A DNA stretch of 64,000 nucleotides from Fulvia fulva (lineage: Eukaryota > Ascomycota > Dothideomycetes > Mycosphaerellales > Mycosphaerellaceae): NCBI RefSeq assembly GCF_020509005.1, contig NC_063012.1, positions 2,356,001-2,420,000 of the forward strand, in the 5' to 3' direction. The notes beneath the pieces are model-generated. The model saw only the letters and a list, made by a program, of their open reading frames with translations, made no database searches and was not told the origin of the DNA. A program made the position numbers and the translations under genes. This document shows, in pieces, positions 33,129 through 45,200 of the stretch. Numbering within the stretch: the stretch's first letter is position 1; every line of letters starts with the position of its first letter.

Positions 33129-34820
33129 TCATTGCTGTAAGAACTCCAGGCTCGTGGGTACATCATCTGCCAGACCGCAAATACTGGCATAGCTCTCAAG
33201 CTCTTCTCCGCGCTTCTTGATCCGCTCACTGAAGCTTTCAAGCGAGCATGAGCCCGCTGGTCCATCATCGCATCCAGGTATCGGTACGATGCCCTCATTG
33301 ATATTGACCCGAACGAAGACGTCGCTAGTTGGTGGCTCGCAGTAGACGTGATTGGGGTAGCCATACTCGCGGTTGTCCCAGCACACTTGTGGTGCTGGGC
33401 AGCTGAAGCGCTCGAGGACAAAACGTGCGCCCATAGGCTGTAGGCAGGTCAGCAACAGCAGAGCGCAGGGATAGTCGTGAACTCATACCATAACATCAGA
33501 TGTCCACCATGTGCGATTCTGCGGTACCTGTGTCGTGGGTAGGTGTGGCTGTTGCTGGAACAGGTCAAAGGCGGCTAACATGGCGATGATGTCTCCGTCG
33601 TGATTGCTGCTCGGTAGTCAGCAATCACTTCAACCCAGCACGGTGCGATCACCTACAAGCTGAGGAACAGAGGTCCCGCCTCTGGGCCTTGCCGAAGCAA
33701 CTCTGCAGTAGCATTGAGCCACAGCCACCCCATCGAAGCGCCATATCGATTGCCAGGTCCCGCTCGATAATAGTGCAGAACATCACGCGCATACTCGAAA
33801 CTCAGTATCTCCTCTCGCGTGAAGACATCACACCACGACGAATGTCCCTTCGCCAACGTCTCAAACCCACACATCTCCTGCATCGAGTAGATTTCCACAT
33901 CACTAAAGACGATCCCCGCGTTCTGCTTCTTCAGCCGCGTGCTGATGTCGGCCAAGTACGTTGAGCGAAATTGCATGAAATTCTTGACCCCGAAGCTGTG
34001 ACCCAGTGGATCAGTCGCGTAGTTTGGACACGCGCGGCCGGGGGTTAAAGTGTTGGCGCCACGATCTCTTGTCTCCGGGACGACGTGATGTGTAGCTGAT
34101 TGTTCCCAATCGATGCCGAAGAAGCCTGTCGCGAAGAGGCGGGCGGTGTCGCTGACTCGCTTACAGGAGCAGCTCCAGAATGAAGTCTGGTTCTGTGCGA
34201 GAGCTCTCTCAAGCAGTCGTTCGTACTTTGTCCGGAGTCTTGTTCCAGCTGAGACTGATTGGAGAGTGCCGGCATATTGTCCTGTCGCCGTGAGCTGTTC
34301 AAGCTGATCGTTCGGGTGAGGTGCAAAAAAGTCCCATTGGTCTACGAATGCCAGGCTTCCGTTGAACGTGAGGTTGGTGTGTTGAAGGCGCTGGTAAAGC
34401 TCAAGCATTTCTTGTTTGGCGCATCAGCTATTCGTCCCCCCAAAGCCGGGTCAATGAGCCAGTCCACGTACTCTCTCCGGTGGCATAGGTGGGATAGCGC
34501 TCGCCATGTCGCGACATCATGTGTACTTGATCAACGATACATCCTGCCGGTAGCTCTGCTGCTGTATCGTTGAGCACGCCTCGTGTTTTGCGTATCCATG
34601 GAGAGTTGCCGCCGAGATGTCGGAGGTCGTCCCATTGCTCCCTGGTCATGAATTAGTGCATTGGAAGTGCTTCAATTGCATTGCGAGCTACTTACCCGAT
34701 TTCTTGTGATGTGAAGCTGATCTGCGCTTGGTGCAGGAAAGCATTGTGCATGTCGAAAGCGTAGACCAAGGCAGCAAGAGCTATCAAGGCTGCGGTTGCA
34801 TTCTGCAAAGAGACGGCCAT
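33129..34820 (-). CDS. histidine acid phosphatase (phytase-like), membrane-anchored or secreted
   Basis: Five exons, 34820-34696, 34641-34472, 34410-33657, 33606-33489 and 33437-33129, encode 491 residues. Introns are 50-61 bp. The family signature RHGERYP is at 86-92 with nucleophile His87, and the proton-donor motif HD is at 352-353 (FNHDGD), created across the third intron. Several N-glycosylation sequons and paired cysteines fit an extracellular protein. The N-terminus (MAVSLQNATAALIALAALVYAF) gives a hydrophobic segment with no clear cleavage site, so it is a signal peptide or signal anchor. The enzyme should release phosphate from phosphomonoesters at acid pH, possibly phytate. It sits head-to-tail with YOS9 and tail-to-tail with the F-box gene. 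Exact substrate is not determined. Confidence 0.9.
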
Positions 34821-35031
34821 TGCACGACGCGTATCTCTCCAAAACATCACATAGGCCGACGGTGCTCGGAGCGATGTGTAGAGGCTCTGAAGCAGCCCTT
34901 GAAGTAAAGTTGAGGTGGAAGCTTGGACACTGTGGATGTGACATATGGTTTACGGATCAACACGCCCATGGCGTCGACGAAGTACATGTATGAATGTCAT
35001 GATTCGTATCACAGTACCTCAGACTCTGCAA

Positions 35032-36695
35032 CTAAAGCTCCTCCTTGTAGTATTCCTCTTCACTACCTCCCACTTCAGCCTCCTTCGTCTTCTTCGCATC
35101 CTTCTTATCCGTCTTCATCTTCTTCGGCTCCGTAGCAGTCTTCTCATACGTATCCTTCTTCGCACTCCCCTCCTTAATCCCACCCTCGTGCTTGATCTCT
35201 CCTGTACCTGCACCCGCACCCGCACCTTCCTCCTCATCCTCGCCATCACCTATGATCCCCCTGTACTCACGACCTCGAGGCGTGTCAATAACATCAAGCT
35301 TCCAGACCTGACCAGCAGCAATCTTCTCCAACTCCTTCTTCAGCTTCTCCATGGCTTTCGTGTCTCCCAGACCCAGCTCCTCCAGCTTCTCCTTGCTTAG
35401 GATCTTGCCCTCCGAGTTCGCGATCGTGTCGATGTACGTCTCTTTGCCTCCGCCTACGATTGCAGACTTTTCGATCTTGATACCCTCTGGGACTAGTCTG
35501 TGTTCGCCCACGTAGATGTCACCTACAGGCAGGTCGACGGGTGCAAATGCGGGCCCACCAAGAGTTGCCGCTGCTTCGGCTGCTTCCCACTGTTTTGTGG
35601 TCTCCTGGAGGATGCGTTCAGAGGCTTTGAGATCTGCTTCATAGTCTTCGATTTCGTCCGAACGAAGGATTGGCGAGCACGTTATGGCGTTCGGTTGGTC
35701 CTTCTGCGGTGGGAGAAAAGCGATGTCGTTGCAAAGGCGTGGAGTCTGAATCACCATGAGATAGTGGCAGGTACTGGTCTCTTTGATGAGGGATATGCGA
35801 TCGGCGGACAGAGGGTTGCAATGGAACTGAAGCAGGTGTTAGCACGATCTGACAATGTCTCCTCTTGCAAAACAACAAAACCTACCTGCACCTCAATCTT
35901 CCTCTCTTTCCCCGTGAGATCACACACCGTCCCACCAGCCAACTTCTGCACCAGATAACGACTCTCACCCCTCTGCACAATCTCCCCATTTCCACTAGCC
36001 CTCCTCTTCGCCCCATCACTCATCTCCAGCGCCGTCTCGCCCTCATCTCTCGGGAACTCCTCTCCCTCCGCTCTCTTGGCATATGTCCCCAGCATGAAGC
36101 CCGGTACACCAGGATCCTCCATCGGTGGGTAGACAGGTATGCCACGACTTGGAGGCAACTGGTGGAACTGTTTGACGCCTTGGTTATAGCAGAAGCGGTA
36201 GCTCCACCAACCACTGATGAAGTAGACACAATTGCCCTGCATAGCTGACAGCAGTTCCCATCCTCGATCTGTTGCTCGCGCGAGCTCTTTCTCTTCCTCC
36301 GCCTTGGTGAGAGTTTCGTTCGCACCTGTGGTTCCTTCTACCGGCTTCTTGACTCTGGGTACGCGACATAGCCATGGGAGCCCATCATGGATCATGTGTT
36401 CGTAATCTGCCTGTTCATCTTCTCCCTGCTTGCTGTCATAGGATGCTGCTAGTCTTTGTTGGTATTGCTCGAGATCGGATGGTGGTGTTTCGCTGTCTGC
36501 GTTGAGGACCTGCGGATCATCGCTCTTCGCTAGTCGAGCCTTTGCTGCTGATTCTGAGGTCCATTCTGTCTGGAACTGTACTCGATACTGTGGATATGCT
36601 AGGATGTCATCCTGAACGCTGAACACATGTTGCGATGCGGAAGCAAGGATAGCTGCGGTTCGCAGCACCGCCGGGAGTGCGAAGAAGTGCTTCAT
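35032..36695 (-). CDS. YOS9: Yos9/OS-9 ER quality-control lectin
   Basis: Exon 1 35886-36695 and exon 2 35032-35826, split by a 59-bp intron, encode 534 residues. A signal peptide is visible (MKHFFALPAVLRTAAILASA). The mannose-6-phosphate-receptor homology domain (about 151-300) contains NCVYFISGWWSYRFCYNQ, with the Trp-Trp sugar-binding pair, and ends in the cysteine-containing second exon (CNPL, STCHY). The C-terminal third is charged (Lys/Glu) and the protein ends YKEEL, a KEEL-type ER-retrieval tail like HDEL of yeast Yos9. Yos9 binds trimmed N-glycans on misfolded proteins and hands them to the Hrd1 ubiquitin ligase complex in the ER lumen for ERAD. The length matches fungal homologues. 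Confidence 0.93.
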
Positions 36696-37038
36696 TGTGA
36701 AGCTGGCATCAGGTGGCTATGTCGAAAGGTTCGTGTTCACCTTCAGGGCTGGGTTGTCATGTCATGTCGATTGTCGCAATGGAAACGTGTTTCCATTGGT
36801 GGACAAACAAGGAAGCTGGAAGCTCGCGTCGGCTCGGCTGTAAGACGGACAGAAAACACCAAACCACGCTACTTCTCGACACAGTGCCGATGTGGAAGGT
36901 ATGAAGACAGCGACAGTCACATTGTTGAGAGACGAGTCTGTGCGAATCAGGTGTATCTGTGTAATATGTACGTACGAACTTCAAAAGACGCCTTCGCTGC
37001 CTGGTACCACAACTGCAACCGCATGCTGCGCGACTAAT
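36696..37038. other. intergenic region
   Basis: Promoter of YOS9 and 3' UTR of the SDH1 gene. No gene or repeat was seen. Confidence 0.5.
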
Positions 37039-39018
37039 CTAGTACTTCCTTGCGAACGGTGGAACCGCCTTGCACTCGCTCTCATCCAGTGTGTTGGCTA
37101 CAACTCCTCGGTAGCCAAGCTCAACCTTCTCATGGGGCTTCTTCTGCCATGAGAGGGTGTGCTTCATCCAGTTCTCGTCATCACGGTCTGGGTAATCTTC
37201 ACGGGCGTGTGCGCCACGCGACTCCTTGCGGTTGGCGGCAGACTCTGCGGTCTGAACGGCGCAGGTGAGCAAGTTACGGAGCTCGAGTGTCTCCACGAGG
37301 TCACTGTTCCAGATCATGCTTCGGTCCTTGGTACCGACTTGGTGCCATTGCTGGTCAACCTCACGCATCCTGCGATAACGTTAGCCTTGGTCATGCACAA
37401 ATTGAGGGCATGCTTACTTCGTTACACCCTCGTCAAGCGATTCCTGTGTCCTGAACACGGAGACATCTGACTGCATAACCTTCTGCATGTTGGATCGGAT
37501 CTCGTTGGTGCTCATTGGTCCATCAGCAGTTCGGACGTGGTCGACCATACCGATGGCATCGGAGCCAGCATCACTCTGCATCTCCTTATGTGGCTGGTTG
37601 GGCGAGAAGTTGTCACGGATGGTGTGGCTGACGGCACGACCGAAGACGATCAAGTCGAGCAGCGAGTTTGCACCAAGACGGTTGGCACCGTGGACGGACA
37701 CGCAAGCAGCCTCACCGCAAGCGAACAGACCTGGCACAACCTTGTCGTTGCCCTTGTCGTCCACTGTGAGAACCTCACCAGTGTACTTGGTTGGAATACC
37801 ACCCATGTTGTAGTGGACTGTTGGGAGGACAGGAATAGGCTGCTTGGTAACATCGACACCGGCGAAGATGGATGCAGTCTCACTGATACCTGGAAGACGC
37901 TCGTGGAGGATCTCGGGTGGCAAGTGGGAAAGTTGGAGGTAGATGTGGTCCTTGTCTGGGCCAACACCGCGGCCTTCACGGATCTCCATTGTCATACTTC
38001 GGCTGACCACGTCACGAGATGCGAGATCCTTAGCAGTTGGTGCGTAACGCTCCATGAACCGCTCACCCTCGCTGTTCAGGAGGTAGCCTCCCTCACCACG
38101 AGATCCTTCGGTGATCAAGCAACCAGCACCATAGATACCAGTTGGGTGGAACTGTACGAACTCGAGATCCTGGTTTGGCAGACCGGCACGGGCGACCATG
38201 GCCATTCCGTCTCCAGTACATGTGTGGGCAGATGTGCAAGAGAAGTAAGCACGACCGTAACCACCGGTTGCCAGGACAGTGTTGTGCGAGCGGAAACGGT
38301 GGAGAGTGCCGTCTTCCTGGTTGTAGGCAATGACACCCTTACATTCGCCGTCCTCCATGATCAGGTCGATGGCAAAGAACTCGATGAAGTAGTTGGTGTT
38401 GTGTCTAAGCGACTGGCCGTAAAGCGTGTGCAGGAGAGCGTGTCCGGTTCTATCTGCGGCAGCACAGCATCTGTATGCCTGTCCACCTTTGCCAAACTCT
38501 CTCGATTGTCCACCGAAAGCACGCTGATAGATCTTGCCATCGTCTGTTCGCGAGAATGGGCAGCCGTAGTTCTCGAGCTCGTACACTGATGCGGGCGCCT
38601 CTCTTGTCATGTAGTGGATAGCATCTTGGTCGCCCAGCCAGTCGGATCCCTTGACAGTATCGTACATGTGCCATCTCCAGTCATCTTCGTGCATGTTTCC
38701 TAACGCAGCGTTGATACCACCCTGGGCGGCCACGGTGTGTGATCTCGTGGGGAAGAGCTTCGATATGCACGCTGTGTTGAAACCTGCCTCTGCGAGACCG
38801 AATGCTGCTCGCAGTCCAGCGCCTCCTGCACCGACGACCAACGCATCGTACTCGTGGTCAATGACGGGGTACTTGTGTCCAATGGCTCCCGATGCCTCCT
38901 TCGCTCGCAGTGGCGCGCTGGTGATTATGCGGTTTGCTCGCGGCGTCGAGGAGAAGTTGCGTGCTGTGCTGCGGGAGAGGTTGCGGCCAGCAAACTGCCT
39001 CAGGCCGGCGGAGAACAT
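37039..39018 (-). CDS. SDH1: succinate dehydrogenase flavoprotein subunit, mitochondrial
   Basis: Exon 1 37418-39018 and exon 2 37039-37369, joined over a 48-bp intron, encode 643 residues. The N-terminus (about 1-30) is rich in Arg/Ser with no acids, a mitochondrial presequence. The FAD dinucleotide fold is GAGGAG (63-68) and the FAD-linked His94 is in [10 protein letters not shown]. Exon 2 supplies the C-terminal fumarate-reductase domain ([11 protein letters not shown]...) and ends FARKY. The enzyme oxidises succinate to fumarate, passes electrons through FAD to the iron-sulfur subunit, and works in both the TCA cycle and complex II of the inner membrane. Residues and length match fungal SDHA closely. 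It is the last intact gene before the mutated transposon block. Confidence 0.96.
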
Positions 39019-39758
39019 GTTTGCTACGTGTATACGGACTCCAGGCGTGAGGTACGGCTAGCGACGGTGCTGAGAATCGAAGGGCCCGTGAGTGGGTTGA
39101 CTGTGGTCTGGTTGTTTGCGCTACAAAATCGATGATCTTGTGTAGTCTACCATTCGAGGTTAGTCGCTTGCCTTCACGCTCCTGCCACTCCCGGCCGAGA
39201 TGCCGACTGCAAGTCGAAGGTAAGCACGATCGGATTGGCCACTGGAGCTCCTGCCGACCTCGGCACACTGCACATTGGGCGAGTGCTTGTGAAGGAGAGA
39301 TCTCGACCCTGGACATTCCGATCACGCATGCAGTGTCTATCTTGGTGCTTGGCTACTGTGACTTGATGAGGCGATGCATCCATTTGCCCATTACTTGCCA
39401 GAGCGTACCTTATGGCTGACAGAGTGCCCAGCCATCGCTTCTTCTCGGCTCTGTTGAATTATTTGTCTCATGTTGTGCAAGGCTGCATAGAAATCTCCAT
39501 TTCCATGCTATTCCCGTCGCGAGGAATTGCTCTTTAGAGAATCTCTTGTTGTTCATGTAGCGCGTGAGTGAATTGCAGGCCCACACTAACACTCGCTCAA
39601 TAATCACATCGTAATAGACCAAAGCCCAACGTGGCGCACAGCCTTGCCACAAGCTCGACGGCCTTCGAGTCGGTCGTGCTTATAAGGAGGACAAACCCAC
39701 TTCCCCTAAGCTCCGGGCCGAGGAGGATCCGCATTACAGTATCTCTTATAGTTAGTAA
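39019..39758. other. SDH1 upstream region and boundary to RIP-mutated DNA
   Basis: The first ~650 bases are ordinary promoter-type sequence. Around 39,700-39,750 the composition changes sharply to a TA-step-rich, CA/TG-poor pattern that then continues to the window end. No gene lies here. Confidence 0.6.
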
Positions 39759-42274
39759 ACAATCTTTCCGGTCCTACTTACTGTTTCTAACCTTATTATC
39801 GCTACCTTACTGTCGCTAAATAACGCCGTAATATTACTATATACCGTAAGCCTTAGGTATTATTTACCTACTACTACTATTACTATACCTACCCTTATTA
39901 ACTAAGTCGACCGTATTATAGAATAGTATAGTATCGACGAGTTCACTATAGCTAAGGACCTTAGCGATATAGTATACTTTATTAAAGGCCTTTATCTTAA
40001 TATTAACGTAAAGTACTAGTAAGCTAGGAATACTAGTAAGCTAGGAATTTTGTCTTAGTACAATTAACTCGCATTCTTTATTAATCGTTTTCACTACTAT
40101 CAAATAGAGAACTAGTGAACTCAATACTCTTATCTGATTTAGAATTGTTCTCTTTATCTTCCTAGTACGTTTATACGTTATAGCTAGTCTAACCGTAGTT
40201 ACTATACCGCCATCTACTTAGCTAGCCCTCTTTTATACCCTCTGACCTACGACTCTTCTTTGACTGTTCTATAGCCTTTAACGACTCGACGACTACCTAT
40301 AACGAGCTAACTCTATACTCTAAGACCCCGCTATACTAGAGACGCTTTTATTTACGAGATTAGCGCTTTATAAGAGTCTTAACTTATTGTTTAAGCTTAG
40401 AGTTACGAGCTCTAAGAAGCGCATTCTCTTATAGCATTACTTCGCCGCCTTTTATAAGCTAAGAGAAGCTATTATAAGCTGTTTTAGAGTTGCTTAGTAT
40501 AGCGTCGTATATAAGCTTAGATTACAACGTAAACTCCTTTAAATTACTCGGAGTTTAAGACTACTATAATGTCATCTAAGGCGGGAGTAGTCCTAGCGGG
40601 GTTCGTAGGCGTATATTAAGGCGGTTAAGTACTACTTACGCGTTAATAGGAACTAACCCTATAGCCTTAAAGGCCTTCTTATAGTTTAATACGGTAAATA
40701 TATCGAAAAACGCGTCTTTAAACGCCAGAAGGAAGGTTTCTTCATTAATATAGAAGACGCGCTAACGCGCTAAGTCCCGTACGTATTATAAGTACTTTAG
40801 CTTTAACGGCGTAAAATAAACTACGTTAAGAGGCTATAGGATATACGACAAATACGCTAGTATATAGAGCGTAAGGATCTTATAGTCTAGATAGTAGTCC
40901 TTAAAACCCTAGTTCAAATAGCTCTTATAGCCGTCTAAAATGAGCAACCTATAGCTACCTATAGAACGCGCCTCTATATACGCGTTAAAGTGCTTTAACT
41001 ACTCGAGGCTAAGTACGTTATTTGTCTATCTATTCTCGGAGACCGTAAGCTTCTAATTCCGCGGTATATCTACCTCTTTATACTATACTAAAATAAAGAC
41101 GCGCCCTTTATAGATAATAAAGGGCGGGATCGAGTAGCTAGCTATATAGATACTCTAAATAACTATAACCTACTCTCTATTACTAGGCTGAGTAGCTATA
41201 GGGCGAGAGCGTCGTTCTAAGCTAGTAACGACTTTTATAGAGCTAATTACGCCTATTTAAAAGCCCGTCTTATCGAAGTTATAGATATCCTCGTTATATA
41301 CGCTATACTTAGTAATCGTCTCTTATATAAGCTTCAACTAGGCGCTTATAACTTCTAGATCTTCCTAGAGTATTCTCTAACGGTCCTTCGCTCGATTAAA
41401 GGCCGTTTTAAGCTCGGTAGAGCGCGAAACGAATCTCTCTACCTAGTTCTTACCTACTAGATCCGCGTCGCGTTTACCAAGTAGCTTATCCGCTACATCT
41501 ACTACCTTACTAAGGGTAGTCGTAAGTCCCCGCGAATCGAGGTCGAGGATATATCGAATGATTATCTATTCTTTAGTTAATATAAGTTTATACTAGATAG
41601 GGCGAGTATCGACGCGAGGAGTGATTCCGTAGTACTAGCTAGTTAGTATCGAACAAGGTACGTAATATACTATAGCTACGCGTAGGAGACTCGGAAATTG
41701 GCCCTAACGATAGGTAGAGAGGGTAAGAGCAATTCTACCTTCTTTATTAGACGATTATATATTATATTATTAAGACATAGTACGATAATTAAGTAGTTAG
41801 TTATACTAAGACGAAATTCCTAGCTTACTAGTATTCCTAGCCTACTAGTACTTTACGTTAATACTAGTATTATTAATACGGCTACTCTTAATAACCTTAA
41901 TAACCGCCTACTCGAGGAAGCCGGCCTCTTCGATACTACTCTTTACGATAGTTTTGATCTCGACGTAATAGATATAGATAAGGTAGATATAGATAAGGTA
42001 GATAAGCTTTCGAAGCGTAATAACGGTTATAATAAGTTTATAAAGAGATAGAGTAGTAAGTTGTTCGCTAGTATAAAGTTAAGCGCTATCGATATACCGC
42101 TACGTCTTAAAGAGTAGCGTCTTAAGCTATTTAATATCGAGCCTATTACGCTACTACTAGAAGAGCGCGAGCTATATTAGCTATTCGTCGATAATATATA
42201 GTATAGTAATAGAGTTAAGAAGATAAACGCTAATAAGTTAATATATATCTTTAGAAGCTATATAACTACTATAA
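39759..42274 (+). pseudogene. RIP-degraded unidentified reading frame split by a transposon
   Basis: Left part 39759-40005 and right part 41859-42274 form one continuous frame when the Fot1 element and one TA copy are removed. The frame is broken only by a few TAG/TAA codons of the kind made by CAG/CAA mutation, and the deduced residues have coherent amphipathic composition (acidic Asp/Val repeats near 41,950-42,000). I do not recognise the family. It may be the tail of another transposon protein. Right of it the LINE interrupts. Confidence 0.5.
40006..41858 (-). mobile_element. Fot1/pogo-type DNA transposon, RIP-inactivated
   Basis: An 1,853-bp element bounded by inverted ends: ACGTAAAGTACTAGTA at the left is mirrored at the right, and similarity extends for about 55-60 bp. 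Each end contains two copies of ACTAGTAAGCTAGGAAT in direct order (one copy with a base change at the right). TA lies on both sides, the duplication expected for Tc1/mariner-pogo elements, and the size matches Fot1/Pot2. Minus-strand frames retain fragments of a pogo-type DDE transposase: a NFD.TGF-like motif, then a PPFII.KG-like motif, and an LLILDG-like motif for the second Asp. Stops are numerous, mostly from CA to TA changes. No CA or TG occurs in 41221-41280. Confidence 0.85.
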
Positions 42275-45200
42275 TCTAATAGTATCGATCTCTACGCCAA
42301 AACACGACACATTGAAAAGCTCTTATTAAGGCTATTCTAACGATATACAAAGCAGTCCACTGCCCCTAGGACTAAGGGAGTTCTACCTTATTTAATCTAG
42401 ACAGCTTAAAGCTCTCTTCACCCTGTTTCTTTAGCTCTAAACGCCGCGGAGGTGCCTAGCTACATTAGGCAACTCCTAGGCAATAGTAGCCTAGGCTACG
42501 GTACTAACGGCGCCTACGGCCCTATAGGCGAAGCCCCGCTAAGACAACTAGTAGTAACTTATAGAGGACGTAAAAAGTATAGAAACTAACGATTAGCTCC
42601 CTTACCGGTCTCTATAGGTAATAATCACTTAGCTACGTACGGCGCTTATACTGTCGTATTACTAAGGGCAACAAGAAATAAGGACGACGTCCTAGGCAAT
42701 TAGTAAGGCCACCCGGAATCAATACCCCTATAGCTAGGTATCGGTCGCGGTATTGATACTAGGCCCCCGCCTAACGTACGATATAGTTACGATCCGTATT
42801 ATAGTAAAGGAAGACTAGGCCGAAGTTGCGAAGCTATCGAACAAGGAGCTCGCCTAACGAATTAACTAACTAGGGGTGGTCGTAGTGAACTAACAGTCTA
42901 ACGGCACTCTATAGATCTATACTAGCTCTGCTACTACTAGGAGGTACCTAGAGGTATAGCTATAGTAGGCATCTAAGGTTACGGCATTAGCGAAGGTCTT
43001 AACGAAACAATTCACGATCCTAGTCTACGACATACCTAAGGAGTTTGACCTAACTAACTAGGGTCACCTACGCGCTCTCTAAGAGGACAACCCGGTCACT
43101 CTTAACTCTCTAATCTAGAAGGCGACTTAGCTCTATAGGAAATAGCTAGAAGGTAAGAAGGCCTCGGCGCTAATAGTATAGCTATAAGACGCGAAAGCGG
43201 CGGATCTAGCGATAGAATAAGGCCTAGTCTAGTAATATAGCCTTAAGATAGTAGAAAAGTACTCCTTATCCTTTCGTGTCCTCTAATGCTTCAAATACTA
43301 ACAGTATAGACACTAAACCTATACGTACACAAACAAGTAGGCCTACTCGAACTGTATAGGAGACTATATGTCTAGGGACTATATATCGACTACGAGACGT
43401 TACACGAACTGTCCGGGGCACTACCTATCGTATAGTACGGAATGCCTATAGCGGAAACTAGCGAAAAACAAGGCAATCACAAACAGAACCGTCGCCCTAA
43501 GATTCTACGGCGACCGTAAGGCTAGCCTATACCGGAACTAACTAGCGGTAGTCGGGTATAAGCGCCCTAGGGCCGAGAACGATATAAAGGATACGTAACC
43601 TAGGGCGTACGGGAGGCTACGTACTCTACTAGCTACGGCAAGGGAATCTAACTAGGCCCGGCTCCCCTTTAGTATATAGCCGATAGGCGTAGACTAGGAC
43701 GTATAGGGCAGTAGGACATAGGACGATATAGAGGAAATGATTGTCGATGCTAATAACTAGCCTCGAAACGCTTAGTATTATCTAGTATAACGTTAACTAT
43801 AGCAAGGATATAGTCTAGAACCATTTCCTATACGAGGCGGACCCGCGCGTCTACTACGTCCTTATAATCTAGGAGCTATAGATTAACCCGTACTATAAGA
43901 GACTAACGACCTACAAGTTACTAGGCTATACGATATGCCTACGAGGCGACGGTAGACCCCGTACGTACTTCTATGTTAGTAAGGACATACTAGAATCCGA
44001 CTAGGAGGTAGTATACTACGTAGACAAAGAAGGCGGGGGCGATATTACCTCCCTCTACGTAGGTAGTACCTAGATACACAACCTATATATACAACCGCTA
44101 GCCTCGAGGTCTAGCCGCGACCTAGGGGTCTATAGACACTTAGACAGTACGCTTAAGAGACAAGGGTGCTACATCGTAGTAGGAGACTTTAATATATACT
44201 ACCCTTCCTAGGAAAGCCTTATATAGCCGCACCCTATAGCCGACGAAGTACTCGACTTAATAGCGAGTAACGCAATTGCCCTTAATACCCCGAAGGACCT
44301 AGGCACCTAGAAGAGAGGGGGACTCTAAGGTACGATCGACCTCTCCTAGATCTTAGATAGCCACTACTATACGGTAACCTACTATAGGATCGAACATAAA
44401 CTCGAGGCGTCGTTAGACTATATACTAGTTAGGACCTCTATTACGACATAGATATAATATATACTAGCGAGAACCCCTAAGCTAAACTAGGGAAAGGCCT
44501 ACTAGGCTAATATCTAGGCGTACCTCGATAACTCTAAGAGGCTAGTCTAGATCGCGTAGTAGCAATATAATAGTAAAGACGAGATAGACGAAGCAGTCTA
44601 GGGGTTAATAGACGAAATAAGAAAAGCGACCTCACTTTACGTTCCGCTTACCTAACTAACGACATAGTCTAAACTATACTAGACGCCGGAGTACACTACG
44701 GTAGTAAGAGAAGTAAGCAGAGCCCGCCGGGTGTAGACGAGTAGCTATAGCGAGGAGGCCTAGAACGTATATAGGGAGGTATACTAACAGAAGAAAGCTA
44801 TAATACGGAGGGAGAAAGTAGTCGGCTAGAGGGCTATAGTAGAAGAAATCGCCGGCAAGCTAGAGAGGATGTAGAAGCTAGCGAAATGGGCCCGACAGGA
44901 CCCTATACAGGGCCCCTCCTTCTCTATCCTAGCGCTATAATCGCCTAGTAGCCCGGTTAGCAACCCCGAGGCTAAGGCGCGTCTACTAGCTAGTAAGTTC
45001 TTCCCGCCCCTAGTCGAGGCTAATCTAAGCGACATAAACAGCTCTACTCCCCTAGCCCCTAGTATCGCGGTCTAATAGGAGGTATCCGAGGGAGAAGTTA
45101 CCGCTACGCTAAGGAAGTTACCGGCGAAGAAAGCCCCGGGGCCGGATAGGATCCTAAACGAGCTACTAAAGAAGTGTAGAGATCAACTAGCCCTAGTAGT

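Noticed and set aside
37537..38589. 350-codon plus-strand frame opposite SDH1
   Set aside because: Antisense shadow of the conserved flavoprotein; caused by its codon bias, with no domain of its own.
1..39700. Secondary-metabolite cluster suggested by SDR, Zn2Cys6, ABC and MFS genes
   Set aside because: No polyketide synthase, NRPS, terpene cyclase or similar backbone enzyme is present, and housekeeping genes are interspersed.
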